64,000 nucleotides of DNA from Chitinophagaceae bacterium (GTDB lineage: Bacteria; Bacteroidota; Bacteroidia; Chitinophagales; Chitinophagaceae): contig JALNZE010000007.1 of assembly GCA_023229465.1 (NCBI GenBank), positions 62,001 to 126,000 on the forward strand, in the 5' to 3' direction. A program made the position numbers and the translations under genes. The notes under the pieces are model-generated. The model saw only the letters and a program-made list of their open reading frames with translations, was not told the origin of the DNA and searched no databases. Shown one piece after another: positions 19,924-27,317 of the stretch. How positions within the stretch are numbered: the first letter of the stretch is position 1; each line of letters begins with the position of its first letter.

Positions 19924-21462
19924 TCAGGGCAGTAAAGGCTTTGGTAGAAGTTTACAATTCTTCAAGCGATACACATAAAAATACCTGACTACTCCCCCAC
20001 TTCTTATTTGATTGATTACTTGCGGTTTTTCAATGGAGGTAAAATAGGAACCATACGTTTCTGTAACATCCAACGGAAGATTAGAGGGTACAATCGCATA
20101 GGCATCGCTTCCTGCCTGCAGCGGGGCTCTTTCTTTATTCAACCAGGCAAACTTGTGAATATCTTCTATATGGCCAATACCTATTACAGGTAATCCGGTT
20201 TCACGTGATGTATAAAATTCAAGATGCCCGGCAGGGAACCATTTATTTATTATGATGGGAGAATTCGCTTTCATATTTCCCTTTACAATATCCTCTTTCA
20301 CCTGTAAGGCAAATGCTTTGCTGAAATCTTTCCAACCAGACATATCCAGTGTAGGGCAATACTCACCATAGTTTGGTTGGGCATGACTTCCAAAATTTAC
20401 AGGTGATAACCTGATTAATCCAATGCCGCTTATCAAAGCAATGATAAAAAATGTTCCGGCAATGCTGATCCATCCAGGTATTAATTGCAATGATTTTTTT
20501 TCAAGGTATAATGCAGCAACAAGGTATAAAGGGATAAACCCCGGCCCGCTCCAATGTGGCAGGGTTGGATTCAATAAGGATACACCCCAAAAAAGGAAGA
20601 TCATTGGTAAGCTCATACACAATAACCATACTAAAGTGCTTCCTGGGTTTAAGTATATCTGTTTCTTTAACAGCATTATTAAAGCAATAATGATCAGAAT
20701 AAAAATAACGGGGTTCTGGTAAGCAAACTCTCCGCCAAGCTCTCTTCCCAGCATATCCGGTTGAATGCTGGTATGCGTTACCCTATCCGAATGAAACCGA
20801 TAGGTAATGAAATCATTCATCAGGTTCCAGTAAAAGACTGGTAATAAACAGAGTATTGTTATTGCCAAGCCTGCATACAATCTCCAGTTCAGCAACCATT
20901 TTATTCGGGTGAGCACAAGGAACAAGCCAAAGCCTGCCCACAAATACAAGCCATGTATTTTACACAGTGAGGCCAGCCCTATCATCAACCCTAATGTTAA
21001 CCAGGCTATCAGTTTTTGCTCTTTATTCTTGATGAAGAGCAGTGTCATCAAATACAGTGAAGCTGTCCAGAAAGGCAATTGTGGAGAATCAGGCAGTATA
21101 AAAAACCCGGCAATAAAACCGGTATATACGGAACAATTATAAATAAGCGCCGCGTACCAGCCTGTTTTCTCATTGGCTATTATCTTACCTGTTTTAAAAA
21201 TAAACCAGGTAGCGATAGCGGCAGAGAGAATGCTTCCCAACCGTAGAGATACTTCATTCACCCATAACAAATTAAAAGTAGTAAGTCGTATCAGCCATCC
21301 AACCCCGGGTGGGTGGTCAAAATGGTTCCAGTCGGGCTGCAGGGCATAGGTCCAGTAATACACTTCATCATTCCCCAGTTCCAAAAGGGAAGCACTGATC
21401 AGTTTCACAACTGAAAAGACCAGGATGAGCCAATATATTTTTTTTTGGTAAGAAGTATTCAT
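19924..21462 (-). CDS. Glycosyltransferase family 39-type integral membrane protein
   Basis: A 512-residue polytopic membrane protein of the ArnT/dolichyl-phosphate-mannose transferase class, which moves a sugar from a polyprenyl-phosphate donor. The catalytic acidic pair is in the first periplasmic loop (LELGNDEVYYWTYAL, Asp32-Glu33), followed by DHPPGVGWLIRLT, the usual second loop motif. About ten hydrophobic helices follow, then a C-terminal soluble part of ~120 residues (PIIINKWFPAGHLEFYTSRE). The acceptor and sugar are not known; lipid A or O-glycoprotein modification are possibilities. It is convergent with the TamB-like gene and lies downstream of aroQ on the same strand with a 21-base gap, so read-through from aroQ is likely. 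Confidence 0.85.
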   Translation of the reverse strand: MNTSYQKKIYWLILVFSVVKLISASLLELGNDEVYYWTYALQPDWNHFDHPPGVGWLIRLTTFNLLWVNEVSLRLGSILSAAIATWFIFKTGKIIANEKTGWYAALIYNCSVYTGFIAGFFILPDSPQLPFWTASLYLMTLLFIKNKEQKLIAWLTLGLMIGLASLCKIHGLYLWAGFGLFLVLTRIKWLLNWRLYAGLAITILCLLPVFYWNLMNDFITYRFHSDRVTHTSIQPDMLGRELGGEFAYQNPVIFILIIIALIMLLKKQIYLNPGSTLVWLLCMSLPMIFLFWGVSLLNPTLPHWSGPGFIPLYLVAALYLEKKSLQLIPGWISIAGTFFIIALISGIGLIRLSPVNFGSHAQPNYGEYCPTLDMSGWKDFSKAFALQVKEDIVKGNMKANSPIIINKWFPAGHLEFYTSRETGLPVIGIGHIEDIHKFAWLNKERAPLQAGSDAYAIVPSNLPLDVTETYGSYFTSIEKPQVINQIRSGGVVRYFYVYRLKNCKLLPKPLLP

Positions 21463-21483
21463 GATGTAGTAAAGAAGGAAGAA

Positions 21484-21906
21484 CTATTTCTTTTCCACCA
21501 GCCAGCGAATAGCCAGTTCATAGCCTTTCAACCCCAACCCAAAGATACTGCCTGCGGATTTACCCGATACATGAGATAAGTGCCTGAAATGCTCCCTGGA
21601 ATGTACATTACTGATATGTACTTCTACAACGGGCGCTTTTATAGCAGCTATCGCATCGCCAATAGCAACGGAAGTATGTGTGTAACCGGCAGGATTCAGT
21701 ACGATACCGTCATAATCATACCCTACCCTTTGCAGTTCATTAACCAATTCGCCTTCTACATTGCTCTGAAAATAATGAAATATAACCGCGGGAAAGAGAT
21801 TGTTTAATTCATCAAGGTATTTTTCAAATGACAGATTGCCGTATATATCTGTTTCCCTTTTTCCCAGTAGATTTAGGTTGGGGCCATTGATGATCGCGAT
21901 TTTCAT
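21484..21906 (-). CDS. aroQ: Type II 3-dehydroquinate dehydratase
   Basis: Cytosolic enzyme of the shikimate pathway that dehydrates 3-dehydroquinate to 3-dehydroshikimate. It has 140 residues, the usual type II length. Signature segments are IINGPNLNLLGKRE (5-18) with catalytic Tyr22 in DIYG, NPAGYTHTS with Asn71 and His77, and EVHISNVHSREHFR with catalytic His97 and Arg104/Arg108. The ATG at 21906 lies three bases from a long inverted-repeat element that fills the gap to carA, so its transcription may be uncoupled from carA. The GT39-type gene follows 21 bases downstream. Confidence 0.96.
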   Translation of the reverse strand: MKIAIINGPNLNLLGKRETDIYGNLSFEKYLDELNNLFPAVIFHYFQSNVEGELVNELQRVGYDYDGIVLNPAGYTHTSVAIGDAIAAIKAPVVEVHISNVHSREHFRHLSHVSGKSAGSIFGLGLKGYELAIRWLVEKK

Positions 21907-21908
21907 AG

Positions 21909-22069
21909 CACGAATTACACGAATTTTTACGAATTACACGAATTAATCAGGTTTATTTCTACGTTATATTAGTCTGGAAGGCATTTGTCTGATAAGCCAA
22001 ATAGGTAATCGTGATAGGATGATGGCCAATTTCAATTCGTATAATTCGTAAAAATTCGTGTAATTCGTG
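21909..22069. repeat. 161-base element bounded by 36-base inverted repeats
   Basis: Arm 1 (21909-21944) and arm 2 (22034-22069) are reverse complements over 36 bases with a single mismatch. Both are built from the word ACACGAATT or a close variant repeated. The 89-base centre (21945-22033) has no open reading frame of note. The element fills nearly the whole carA-aroQ gap. On RNA it would fold into a long stem. It resembles a palindromic intergenic repeat or a small non-autonomous element; no target-site duplication was evident. Confidence 0.8.
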
Positions 22070-22074
22070 TTCCC

Positions 22075-23175
22075 CTAATTCGCGTTCATCATTTCAATAA
22101 AACGGTCAAACAGGTAGCGGCTGTCATGTGGGCCGGGTGTGCTTTCAGGGTGATATTGAACACTGAAGGCGGGCCTGTCTTTCAAACGTATCCCCTCAAT
22201 AGAATCATCATTCAGGTTCACATGGGTTATTTCTACATTCGGGTGTTTACGAACAGCTTCAGGATCTACGCCAAAACCGTGGTTCTGTGTAGTAATTTCA
22301 CATTGGCCGGTGATGATATTTTTTACCGGATGGTTAAGGCCCCTGTGACCATGGTGCATCTTAAAAGTGGGTATATCATTGGCCAATGCCAGTAACTGGT
22401 GACCCAGGCATATCCCAAATACCGGTTTATTATCCTGTAAAATGGCTTTCACGGTTGTAATGGCATAAGGCATGGCAGAAGGATCACCGGGGCCATTAGA
22501 TATGAAATATCCACCTGGATTAAATTCCTTCAACCGCTGGAAACTGGTTTTTGCCGGGTGCACCCTTACATGTGCGCCTCTGGAAACCAGGCATTGCAAA
22601 ATGTGTTGCTTAATACCCAAATCAAGTACAGCAACTTTTAGTAGTGCATTCTTATCACCCAATTCATATTCTTCAGTAGTACTAACGGTGCTGGCCAGTT
22701 CCAAACCATCCATATCAGGTACTTTAGCCAATGCTTCTTTTAGTTTTGTAATAGCGGGTTCTTCGGTGGAGATGATACAGTTCATGGCTCCTTTGGTACG
22801 GATATGCGCAACAAGGGCCCGGGTATCAATATCTTCAATAGCTACAATATGATTGGCTTTTAAATATTCATTCAGATCACCTTCTGCCTGTAACCGGCTA
22901 AATTGTTCTTCCAGGTTTCTGGCTATTAACCCACGGATCTTGACGCTGCTGCTCTCAACATCGGCGCTTTTTACACCATAATTTCCAATATGTACATTGT
23001 TCATAACCAGGATCTGCCCGGCATAGCTTGGGTCTGTAAATACTTCCTGGTAGCCTGTCATACCAGTATTGAAACATATCTCACCGGTAGCAGTTCCGGT
23101 ACTACCAAAAGAAAAGCCGTGAAAAATATGTCCGTCGGCTAGTAATAAGATCGCTGGTTGCTTGGATTGGCTCAT
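22075..23175 (-). CDS. carA: Carbamoyl-phosphate synthase small chain
   Basis: The glutaminase subunit that supplies ammonia to the large chain (CarB) for carbamoyl phosphate, feeding pyrimidine and arginine synthesis. It has 366 residues. The N-terminal domain has GEICFNTGMTGYQEVFTDPSY. The class I glutamine amidotransferase domain holds the triad Cys256 (GICLGHQ), His342 and Glu344 (QYHPESTPGPH). It is full length with all key residues. carB is not adjacent in this window. It lies downstream of rplQ, separated by a hairpin terminator. Confidence 0.97.
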   Translation of the reverse strand: MSQSKQPAILLLADGHIFHGFSFGSTGTATGEICFNTGMTGYQEVFTDPSYAGQILVMNNVHIGNYGVKSADVESSSVKIRGLIARNLEEQFSRLQAEGDLNEYLKANHIVAIEDIDTRALVAHIRTKGAMNCIISTEEPAITKLKEALAKVPDMDGLELASTVSTTEEYELGDKNALLKVAVLDLGIKQHILQCLVSRGAHVRVHPAKTSFQRLKEFNPGGYFISNGPGDPSAMPYAITTVKAILQDNKPVFGICLGHQLLALANDIPTFKMHHGHRGLNHPVKNIITGQCEITTQNHGFGVDPEAVRKHPNVEITHVNLNDDSIEGIRLKDRPAFSVQYHPESTPGPHDSRYLFDRFIEMMNAN

Positions 23176-23254
23176 TGTATACTATCTCTTTTCAAATGCA
23201 AAAAAACTTCATCCTGGTTAAAATCCCTTATAAACTTTCTCACACTTTGCTACA

Positions 23255-23292
23255 TAAGAAAAAAGGCAAAACCGTAAAACGATTTTGCCTTT
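23255..23292 (-). terminator. Rho-independent terminator of the rplQ operon
   Basis: Arms AAAGGCAAAA (23262-23271) and TTTTGCCTTT (23283-23292) pair perfectly around an 11-base loop. On the minus strand the stem is followed by a T-run (TTTTTTCTT). It begins about 20 bases after the rplQ stop, so it should end the infA-rplQ transcript before carA. Confidence 0.85.
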
Positions 23293-23313
23293 ATAATTAA
23301 GTTGCTTTCATGT

Positions 23314-23832
23314 TTAGTCTGCTGCTTTTTCTTCGGTAGCCGGGGCTTCAACAACTGCTGCTTCAGCAACTGGCGCGGCATCCGCTTTTTTAGGAGCGCG
23401 TCCACGACGTGTTTTCTTAGCGGGTTCAGCAGCTTTGTCAACACCCTTACCGTAGATTTCATTAAAATCAACCAGTTCAATCATTGCTTTCTCAGCATTA
23501 TCACCCGGACGTATGCCTAATTTCAGGATACGGGTATACCCCCCCGGGCGACTGGCTACTTTAGGACCTACTACAGTGAATAACTCTTTTACTGCAATTT
23601 TATCCTGCAATTCAGCAAATACCAAGCGGTGATTGTGACTAATTTGAGTAGCAGATTCGTTTTTCTTGGTTTTGGTAATCAGTGGCTCAACGTATGTTCT
23701 CAAGGCTTTGGCTTTGGCCAAAGTGGTAACAATACGTTTGTGTGTGATTAACTGGCTGGCCAAATTTTGTAATAAAGCAATTCTGTGTGCTTTCTTACGG
23801 CCTAAATTGTTGATTTTGTCTCCGTGACGCAT
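23314..23832 (-). CDS. rplQ: 50S ribosomal protein L17 with C-terminal extension
   Basis: Large-subunit ribosomal protein. The core, residues 1 to about 120, is standard ([47 protein letters not shown]). About 45 residues extend beyond it: a Lys/Arg-rich stretch ([11 protein letters not shown]) followed by an Ala/Val/Glu-rich tail ([18 protein letters not shown]). Such low-complexity tails are common in Bacteroidota ribosomal proteins and are probably disordered. It is the last gene of the infA-rpmJ-rpsM-rpsK-rpsD-rpoA-rplQ cluster, followed by a terminator. Confidence 0.97.
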   Translation of the reverse strand: MRHGDKINNLGRKKAHRIALLQNLASQLITHKRIVTTLAKAKALRTYVEPLITKTKKNESATQISHNHRLVFAELQDKIAVKELFTVVGPKVASRPGGYTRILKLGIRPGDNAEKAMIELVDFNEIYGKGVDKAAEPAKKTRRGRAPKKADAAPVAEAAVVEAPATEEKAAD

Positions 23833-23895
23833 GACATGTTGTTTTTAATCTTGTACCGTGTCAGGAATTACAAGATATGAGTAAATAGCTCTATC

Positions 23896-23912
23896 GCGTT
23901 AAGCGTTAAGCG
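23896..23912. repeat. Short tandem word repeat, rplQ-rpoA gap
   Basis: GCGTTAAGCGTTAAGCG is two and a half copies of the 7-mer GCGTTAA, in the 86-base gap between rpoA and rplQ. The related word GCGTTGAGCGTTAA occurs in the infA-rpmJ gap at about 26951-26964. Confidence 0.6.
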
Positions 23913-23918
23913 TACAAA

Positions 23919-24920
23919 TTAATTATCTAAGTTATCTAATCCTAATTTGTTAAGATCCATTCCAAAACTCAATCCTCTTTCAGTTAACACCTGCTCAATT
24001 TCAGAGAGTGATTTCTGTCCGAAGTTTCTGAACTTCATCAGGTCTTCCTGTTCGTATTGTACCAGTTCGCTAAGGCTGTTAATTTTCGCAGCTTTCAGGC
24101 AATTGAAGGCACGTACAGACAGATCAAGATCTTCCAGTGGTGTTTTCAACACTTTACGTAATTGTAAAACGTGCTCATCCACTACATCTTCTTTCTTATC
24201 TTCCTTGTTATCGAAAGTGATGTTTTCATCAGTGATGATCATCAGGTGCTGGATAAGAATACGTGATGCCTGTTTAACGGCGTCTTCCGGATGGATAGTA
24301 CCATCAGTAGCTACATCAAGGATCAGTTTTTCGTAGTCAGTTCTTTGTTCTACACGATAGTTCTCAATAGCGTACTTAACATTCTTGATAGGTGTGTGAA
24401 TAGAATCGATAGCGATATATCCGAAAACAGCATCTTTAATCTTATTCTCTTCTGCAGGAATATAACCACGGCCCTTGGCAATAGTCAGTTCAATATCCAG
24501 TTTAGAAGTAGTATCCATGGTACAGATCACCAACTCTGGGTTCATCACCTGGAAGTTTTGTGATAATTCACCGATCATACCGGCATAGAATTCGGTACGG
24601 CCTTTAATGGATAAAGTAATCTTTTCGTTGGCAACATCGTGCTCAACATGTTTCTTAAACCGAACCTGCTTAAGGTTAAGGATAATTTCAGTAACATCTT
24701 CCGTTACACCTTTGATAGTGGCAAACTCGTGATCTACTCCTTCGATTTTGATACCAACGATAGCAAAACCTTCGAGTGAGCTCAGTAATACCCTGCGTAG
24801 CGCATTACCAATGGTCAGACCAAAGCCTGGCTCTAACGGACGGAATTCGAATTGACCTTCAAAGTCATTTGCTTTTTGTAAAACGATCTTGTCAGGTTTC
24901 TGAAAGCTTAATATGGCCAT
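23919..24920 (-). CDS. rpoA: DNA-directed RNA polymerase subunit alpha
   Basis: The scaffold subunit of RNA polymerase. The ATG at 24920 gives MAILSFQKPDKIVLQ, the conserved Bacteroidota N-terminus; an in-frame ATG at 24959 would add 13 unconserved residues and is rejected. The protein has 333 residues. The N-terminal dimerisation domain (PLEPGFGLTIGNALRRVLLSS) runs to about 230. An acidic linker (DNKEDKKEDVVDEH) follows. The C-terminal domain (LDLSVRAFNCLKAAKINSL, FRNFGQKSLSEIE) holds the DNA/activator-contacting helix-hairpin-helix. It lies in the alpha operon between rpsD and rplQ. Confidence 0.98.
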   Translation of the reverse strand: MAILSFQKPDKIVLQKANDFEGQFEFRPLEPGFGLTIGNALRRVLLSSLEGFAIVGIKIEGVDHEFATIKGVTEDVTEIILNLKQVRFKKHVEHDVANEKITLSIKGRTEFYAGMIGELSQNFQVMNPELVICTMDTTSKLDIELTIAKGRGYIPAEENKIKDAVFGYIAIDSIHTPIKNVKYAIENYRVEQRTDYEKLILDVATDGTIHPEDAVKQASRILIQHLMIITDENITFDNKEDKKEDVVDEHVLQLRKVLKTPLEDLDLSVRAFNCLKAAKINSLSELVQYEQEDLMKFRNFGQKSLSEIEQVLTERGLSFGMDLNKLGLDNLDN

Positions 24921-24983
24921 ATTAAAACTTGTTTTATTTGTTTGTCTTTTTACCCACATGAGATAAAAAGGAAAATATGTGAA

Positions 24984-25043
24984 ACGTCAGGCGTGAGACG
25001 TGAGACGTGAGAAAAACTCACGACCAACGACTCACGATTCACG
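24984..25043. repeat. GTGAGACGT word repeat forming a hairpin, rpsD-rpoA gap
   Basis: The left part is tandem GTGAGACGT words (GGCGTGAGACGTGAGACGTG, 24990-25009). After an A-run comes the inverse set (CTCACGACCAACGACTCACG, 25017-25036, continuing to 25043). The arms pair imperfectly (about 16 of 20 positions) around a five-base loop. It abuts the rpsD stop codon. The same word theme recurs at 34682-34712. Confidence 0.75.
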
Positions 25044-25649
25044 CTATTTAGAATACAATTCTACGATCAGTTGCTCTTTGATATTCTCCGGAACACTTTC
25101 ACGTTCAGGGAATGTAATGAAAGTACCTTTCTTTTCAGTTTCATTCCAATCCAACCAGCTAAACTTAGGATTTTTACCGCGGCTCTTACCGGTTAAAGAA
25201 GCGTTGTCCGCACTTTTTGGTCTGTACGTGATTACATCACCTGCCTTACATTGGTAAGAAGGAATATTCATTACTTCACCATTAACCGTAATGTGTTTGT
25301 GGTTAACCAACTGTCTTGCTTCAGGACGGCTGGCAGTTAAACCCAAACGGTAAACAGTGTTATCCAAGCGTGATTCAAGTAATTTAATCAGGTTTTCACC
25401 GGTAACCCCTTTCAAGCGTTGCGCTTCTTCAAAGGTTTTACGGAACTGGCGCTCAAGTACACCATAAGTATACTTTGCTTTTTGTTTCTCTCTTAATTGT
25501 AAAGCGTATTCACCAAGGGTTTTACGCTTACGGGCCGCACCATGCTGACCGGGAGGGTTGCTGTTCTTACCCAACCACTTACCATTACCTAAAATGGGTT
25601 CGCCGAAAATTCTACAAATTTTGGTCTTAGGACCTGTGTAACGTGCCAT
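25044..25649 (-). CDS. rpsD: 30S ribosomal protein S4
   Basis: A primary 16S rRNA-binding protein of the small subunit. It has 201 residues: MARYTGPKTKICRIFGEPI, then NPPGQHGAARKRKTLGEYAL, and the S4 RNA-binding domain at about 90-155 (LESRLDNTVYRLG, ARQLVNHKHITVNG). The C-terminus is typical for Bacteroidota (ENIKEQLIVELYSK). It lacks the N-terminal zinc cysteine set, as is normal for this type. It lies between rpsK and rpoA in the alpha operon, with hairpin-forming sequence on both sides. Confidence 0.98.
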   Translation of the reverse strand: MARYTGPKTKICRIFGEPILGNGKWLGKNSNPPGQHGAARKRKTLGEYALQLREKQKAKYTYGVLERQFRKTFEEAQRLKGVTGENLIKLLESRLDNTVYRLGLTASRPEARQLVNHKHITVNGEVMNIPSYQCKAGDVITYRPKSADNASLTGKSRGKNPKFSWLDWNETEKKGTFITFPERESVPENIKEQLIVELYSK

Positions 25650-25675
25650 AATATTAAGTTCGATTTTTTAATGAC

Positions 25676-25712
25676 GATGTATAATCAAAAAATCTAAAAT
25701 CAATTATACATC
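25676..25712. repeat. Perfect 10-base inverted repeat, rpsK-rpsD gap
   Basis: GATGTATAAT (25676-25685) and ATTATACATC (25703-25712) are perfect inverse complements around a 17-base A-rich loop. The hairpin lies in the leader of rpsD, 26 bases upstream of its start codon. It could be a processing or regulatory hairpin; S4 is a known translational autoregulator in other bacteria, but no specific S4 target fold was recognised. Confidence 0.6.
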
Positions 25713-25752
25713 CGGTTATAAAAATCCATTACTCCATCAGGAGCATGGGGGA

Positions 25753-26163
25753 TTAAACTCTACGTTGTTTGGGTGGTCTGCAACCATTGTGTGGTAATGG
25801 GGTTACGTCTTTGATAGAAGTAACTTCCACCCCGGATTGTGCGATGGAGCGGATGGCGCCTTCACGTCCTGATCCTGGTCCTTTTACAAAAACGTCTACA
25901 CGTTTCACACCTGCTTCAGAAGCAACTTTTGCAGCATCCGCGGCAGCCATTTGAGCGGCATAAGGGGTATTCTTTTTAGAACCCCTGAAGCCCATTTTCC
26001 CGGCACTGCTCCAACTGATCACCTGACCGGCTTTGTTGGTGAAACTGATGATAATGTTGTTAAAAGTTGCAGAAATGCGAACCTCACCGGCTGCCTCTAC
26101 TTTTACAATTCTTTTTTTGGCAACAGCTTTTGCACTGTTCTGCGCCTTTTGTGGTTTTGCCAT
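25753..26163 (-). CDS. rpsK: 30S ribosomal protein S11
   Basis: Small-subunit platform protein. It has 136 residues with a lysine/alanine-rich N-terminus ([20 protein letters not shown]), then the conserved core ([55 protein letters not shown]) and the C-terminal [18 protein letters not shown]. It is complete. It follows rpsM after a 152-base gap that contains two hairpins. Confidence 0.98.
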   Translation of the reverse strand: MAKPQKAQNSAKAVAKKRIVKVEAAGEVRISATFNNIIISFTNKAGQVISWSSAGKMGFRGSKKNTPYAAQMAAADAAKVASEAGVKRVDVFVKGPGSGREGAIRSIAQSGVEVTSIKDVTPLPHNGCRPPKQRRV

Positions 26164-26189
26164 AATTTTTTTTTGAGGTACGCTTACAC

Positions 26190-26214
26190 AATAAAAAATC
26201 CCGTTGAAGCGGGA
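26190..26214 (-). terminator. Terminator-like hairpin between rpsM and rpsK
   Basis: TCCCG (26199-26203) and CGGGA (26210-26214) form a five-pair stem with a six-base loop. On the minus strand the stem is followed by a run of six T (26193-26198). This has the form of a weak intrinsic terminator inside a ribosomal operon, so it is more likely an attenuator than a full stop. Confidence 0.5.
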
Positions 26215-26273
26215 ACCGCTATACTCTCCTTTCCCAGGTTACCGAGACTATCCAAGCCATAACGGATTTCTAT

Positions 26274-26309
26274 GTTGAAACCTGTCCCGATAAGGAGGCA
26301 GGTTTCAAC
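26274..26309. repeat. 11-base inverted repeat, rpsM-rpsK gap
   Basis: GTTGAAACCTG (26274-26284) and CAGGTTTCAAC (26299-26309) are perfect inverse complements with a 14-base loop. The hairpin starts just after the rpsM stop codon. It precedes the terminator-like hairpin at 26190-26214 in transcription order. Confidence 0.7.
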
Positions 26310-26315
26310 TATGAA

Positions 26316-26696
26316 TTATTTCTTAGCTACTTTTTTCTTACCGGCAACCGTTTTGCGTTTACCTTTTCTGGTACGGCTATTGGTTTTGGTGCGCTGACCG
26401 CGAACAGGTAACCCCTTACGGTGACGCAGGCCACGGTAACAGGCAATATCCAATAAGCGCTTAATGCTCATAGATACTTCACTACGCAAAGCGCCTTCCA
26501 CCTTAAACTCATTGTTGATGATGTTACGGATAGCACCCTGCTCATCATCATCCCACTGGTTTACTTTTTTGTCAAAGTCAATACCAGCTTTGATAAGGAT
26601 ATACTGAGCAGTTGAACGGCCAATACCAAAAATATAGGTCAGACCAATTTCTCCTCTTTTATTTTTTGGTAAGTCAATACCGGCAATACGAGCCAT
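26316..26696 (-). CDS. rpsM: 30S ribosomal protein S13
   Basis: Small-subunit head protein that contacts the P-site tRNA and the 50S subunit. It has 126 residues: [19 protein letters not shown], the helix-turn-helix-like [16 protein letters not shown], and the conserved [20 protein letters not shown], ending in a basic tail. It is complete and lies between rpmJ and rpsK. Confidence 0.98.
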   Translation of the reverse strand: MARIAGIDLPKNKRGEIGLTYIFGIGRSTAQYILIKAGIDFDKKVNQWDDDEQGAIRNIINNEFKVEGALRSEVSMSIKRLLDIACYRGLRHRKGLPVRGQRTKTNSRTRKGKRKTVAGKKKVAKK

Positions 26697-26708
26697 ATTC
26701 GATTTTTA

Positions 26709-26740
26709 TAATTTGAAAATTTGAAAATCTGAAAATTGAA
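26709..26740. repeat. AATTTGAA-type word repeat, rpmJ-rpsM gap
   Basis: Tandem copies of TTTGAAAA (AATTTGAAAATTTGAAAATC, then TGAAAATTGAAA) lie directly upstream of rpsM. The core AATTTGAAAATTTGAAAAT is identical to sequence at about 49363-49382, inside the 5' end of the carbonic anhydrase gene. Confidence 0.7.
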
Positions 26741-26784
26741 ACCGGGTAATACCAGACTCCCCCATTAAACAATTTCCCAATTGA

Positions 26785-26901
26785 TTATCCCTGGCGTTGC
26801 TTAAAACGGGGATTCTTTTTGTTGATCACAAATAACTTGCCTTTTCTCTTCACAATCTTGCAATCAACGCTGCGTTTTTTAATGGAAGCTCTAACTTTCA
26901 T
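26785..26901 (-). CDS. rpmJ: 50S ribosomal protein L36
   Basis: A 38-residue large-subunit protein found by translating the infA-rpsM gap. It starts [17 protein letters not shown] and ends [12 protein letters not shown]. The length and sequence match bacterial L36. Only the Cys of VDCKIV remains; the other zinc ligands are replaced (for example VKRKG and NPRFKQ), so this is the zinc-free (C-minus) form. It lies between infA and rpsM, the usual place. Confidence 0.95.
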   Translation of the reverse strand: MKVRASIKKRSVDCKIVKRKGKLFVINKKNPRFKQRQG

Positions 26902-26925
26902 TGCCTGTTTTTTTATCTCGTTGCT

Positions 26926-26966
26926 GCTTTCGGCTTTGGGCTTTATGCTTTCAGCGTTGAGCGTTA
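26926..26966. repeat. GGCTTT/GCGTT word repeat, infA-rpmJ gap
   Basis: Imperfect tandem words (GCTTTCGGCTTTGGGCTTTA, then TGCTTTCAGCGTTGAGCGTT) fill most of the 68-base gap between infA and rpmJ. The second theme, GCGTTGAGCGTTAA, is shared with the rpoA-rplQ gap. Confidence 0.6.
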
Positions 26967-26969
26967 AAA

Positions 26970-27188
26970 TTATTTATACCTGAAAATGATCCTTCCCCTG
27001 CTCAAATCGTACGGACTCATCTCAACCCCTACTTTATCACCTGGCAATATCCGGATGTAGTGCATCCGCATTTTACCTGAGATGGTGGCCAGTATCTCAT
27101 GACCGTTTTCTAATTTCACCCTGAACATTGCGTTGCTCAAGGCTTCCAGAATTACGCCATCTTGTTTAATCAGTGGTTGTTTCGACAT
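26970..27188 (-). CDS. infA: Translation initiation factor IF-1
   Basis: A 72-residue OB-fold protein that binds the 30S A site during initiation. The sequence [19 protein letters not shown], then [20 protein letters not shown], is full-length IF-1. It is the first gene of the cluster here: upstream lies an unrelated secreted-protein gene instead of secY and map. A good -7 promoter box is 17 bases upstream, consistent with transcription starting at infA. Confidence 0.97.
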   Translation of the reverse strand: MSKQPLIKQDGVILEALSNAMFRVKLENGHEILATISGKMRMHYIRILPGDKVGVEMSPYDLSRGRIIFRYK

Positions 27189-27204
27189 ACAATTTTTGGG
27201 GCTG

Positions 27205-27212
27205 CAAAGATA
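27205..27212 (-). promoter_or_regulatory. -7 box of the infA operon
   Basis: On the minus strand this reads TATCTTTG, a perfect match to the Bacteroidota -7 consensus TAnnTTTG, ending 16 bases before the infA ATG. No clear TTG/TTTG element was found at the expected -33 distance. Confidence 0.45.
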
Positions 27213-27317
27213 TAAAATCGCAACCGGAATATGAAAAATTAGTGGAAAAATATCTTGAAAATGTGGAAAAACCTTTAAAAAAGGGACTTTCGCGGGGCAA
27301 ATATATCGTAAATCAGG

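Noticed and set aside
24921..24959. Upstream ATG as the rpoA start
   Set aside because: It would add 13 residues not matching the family N-terminus, while MAILSFQKPDK is the conserved start.
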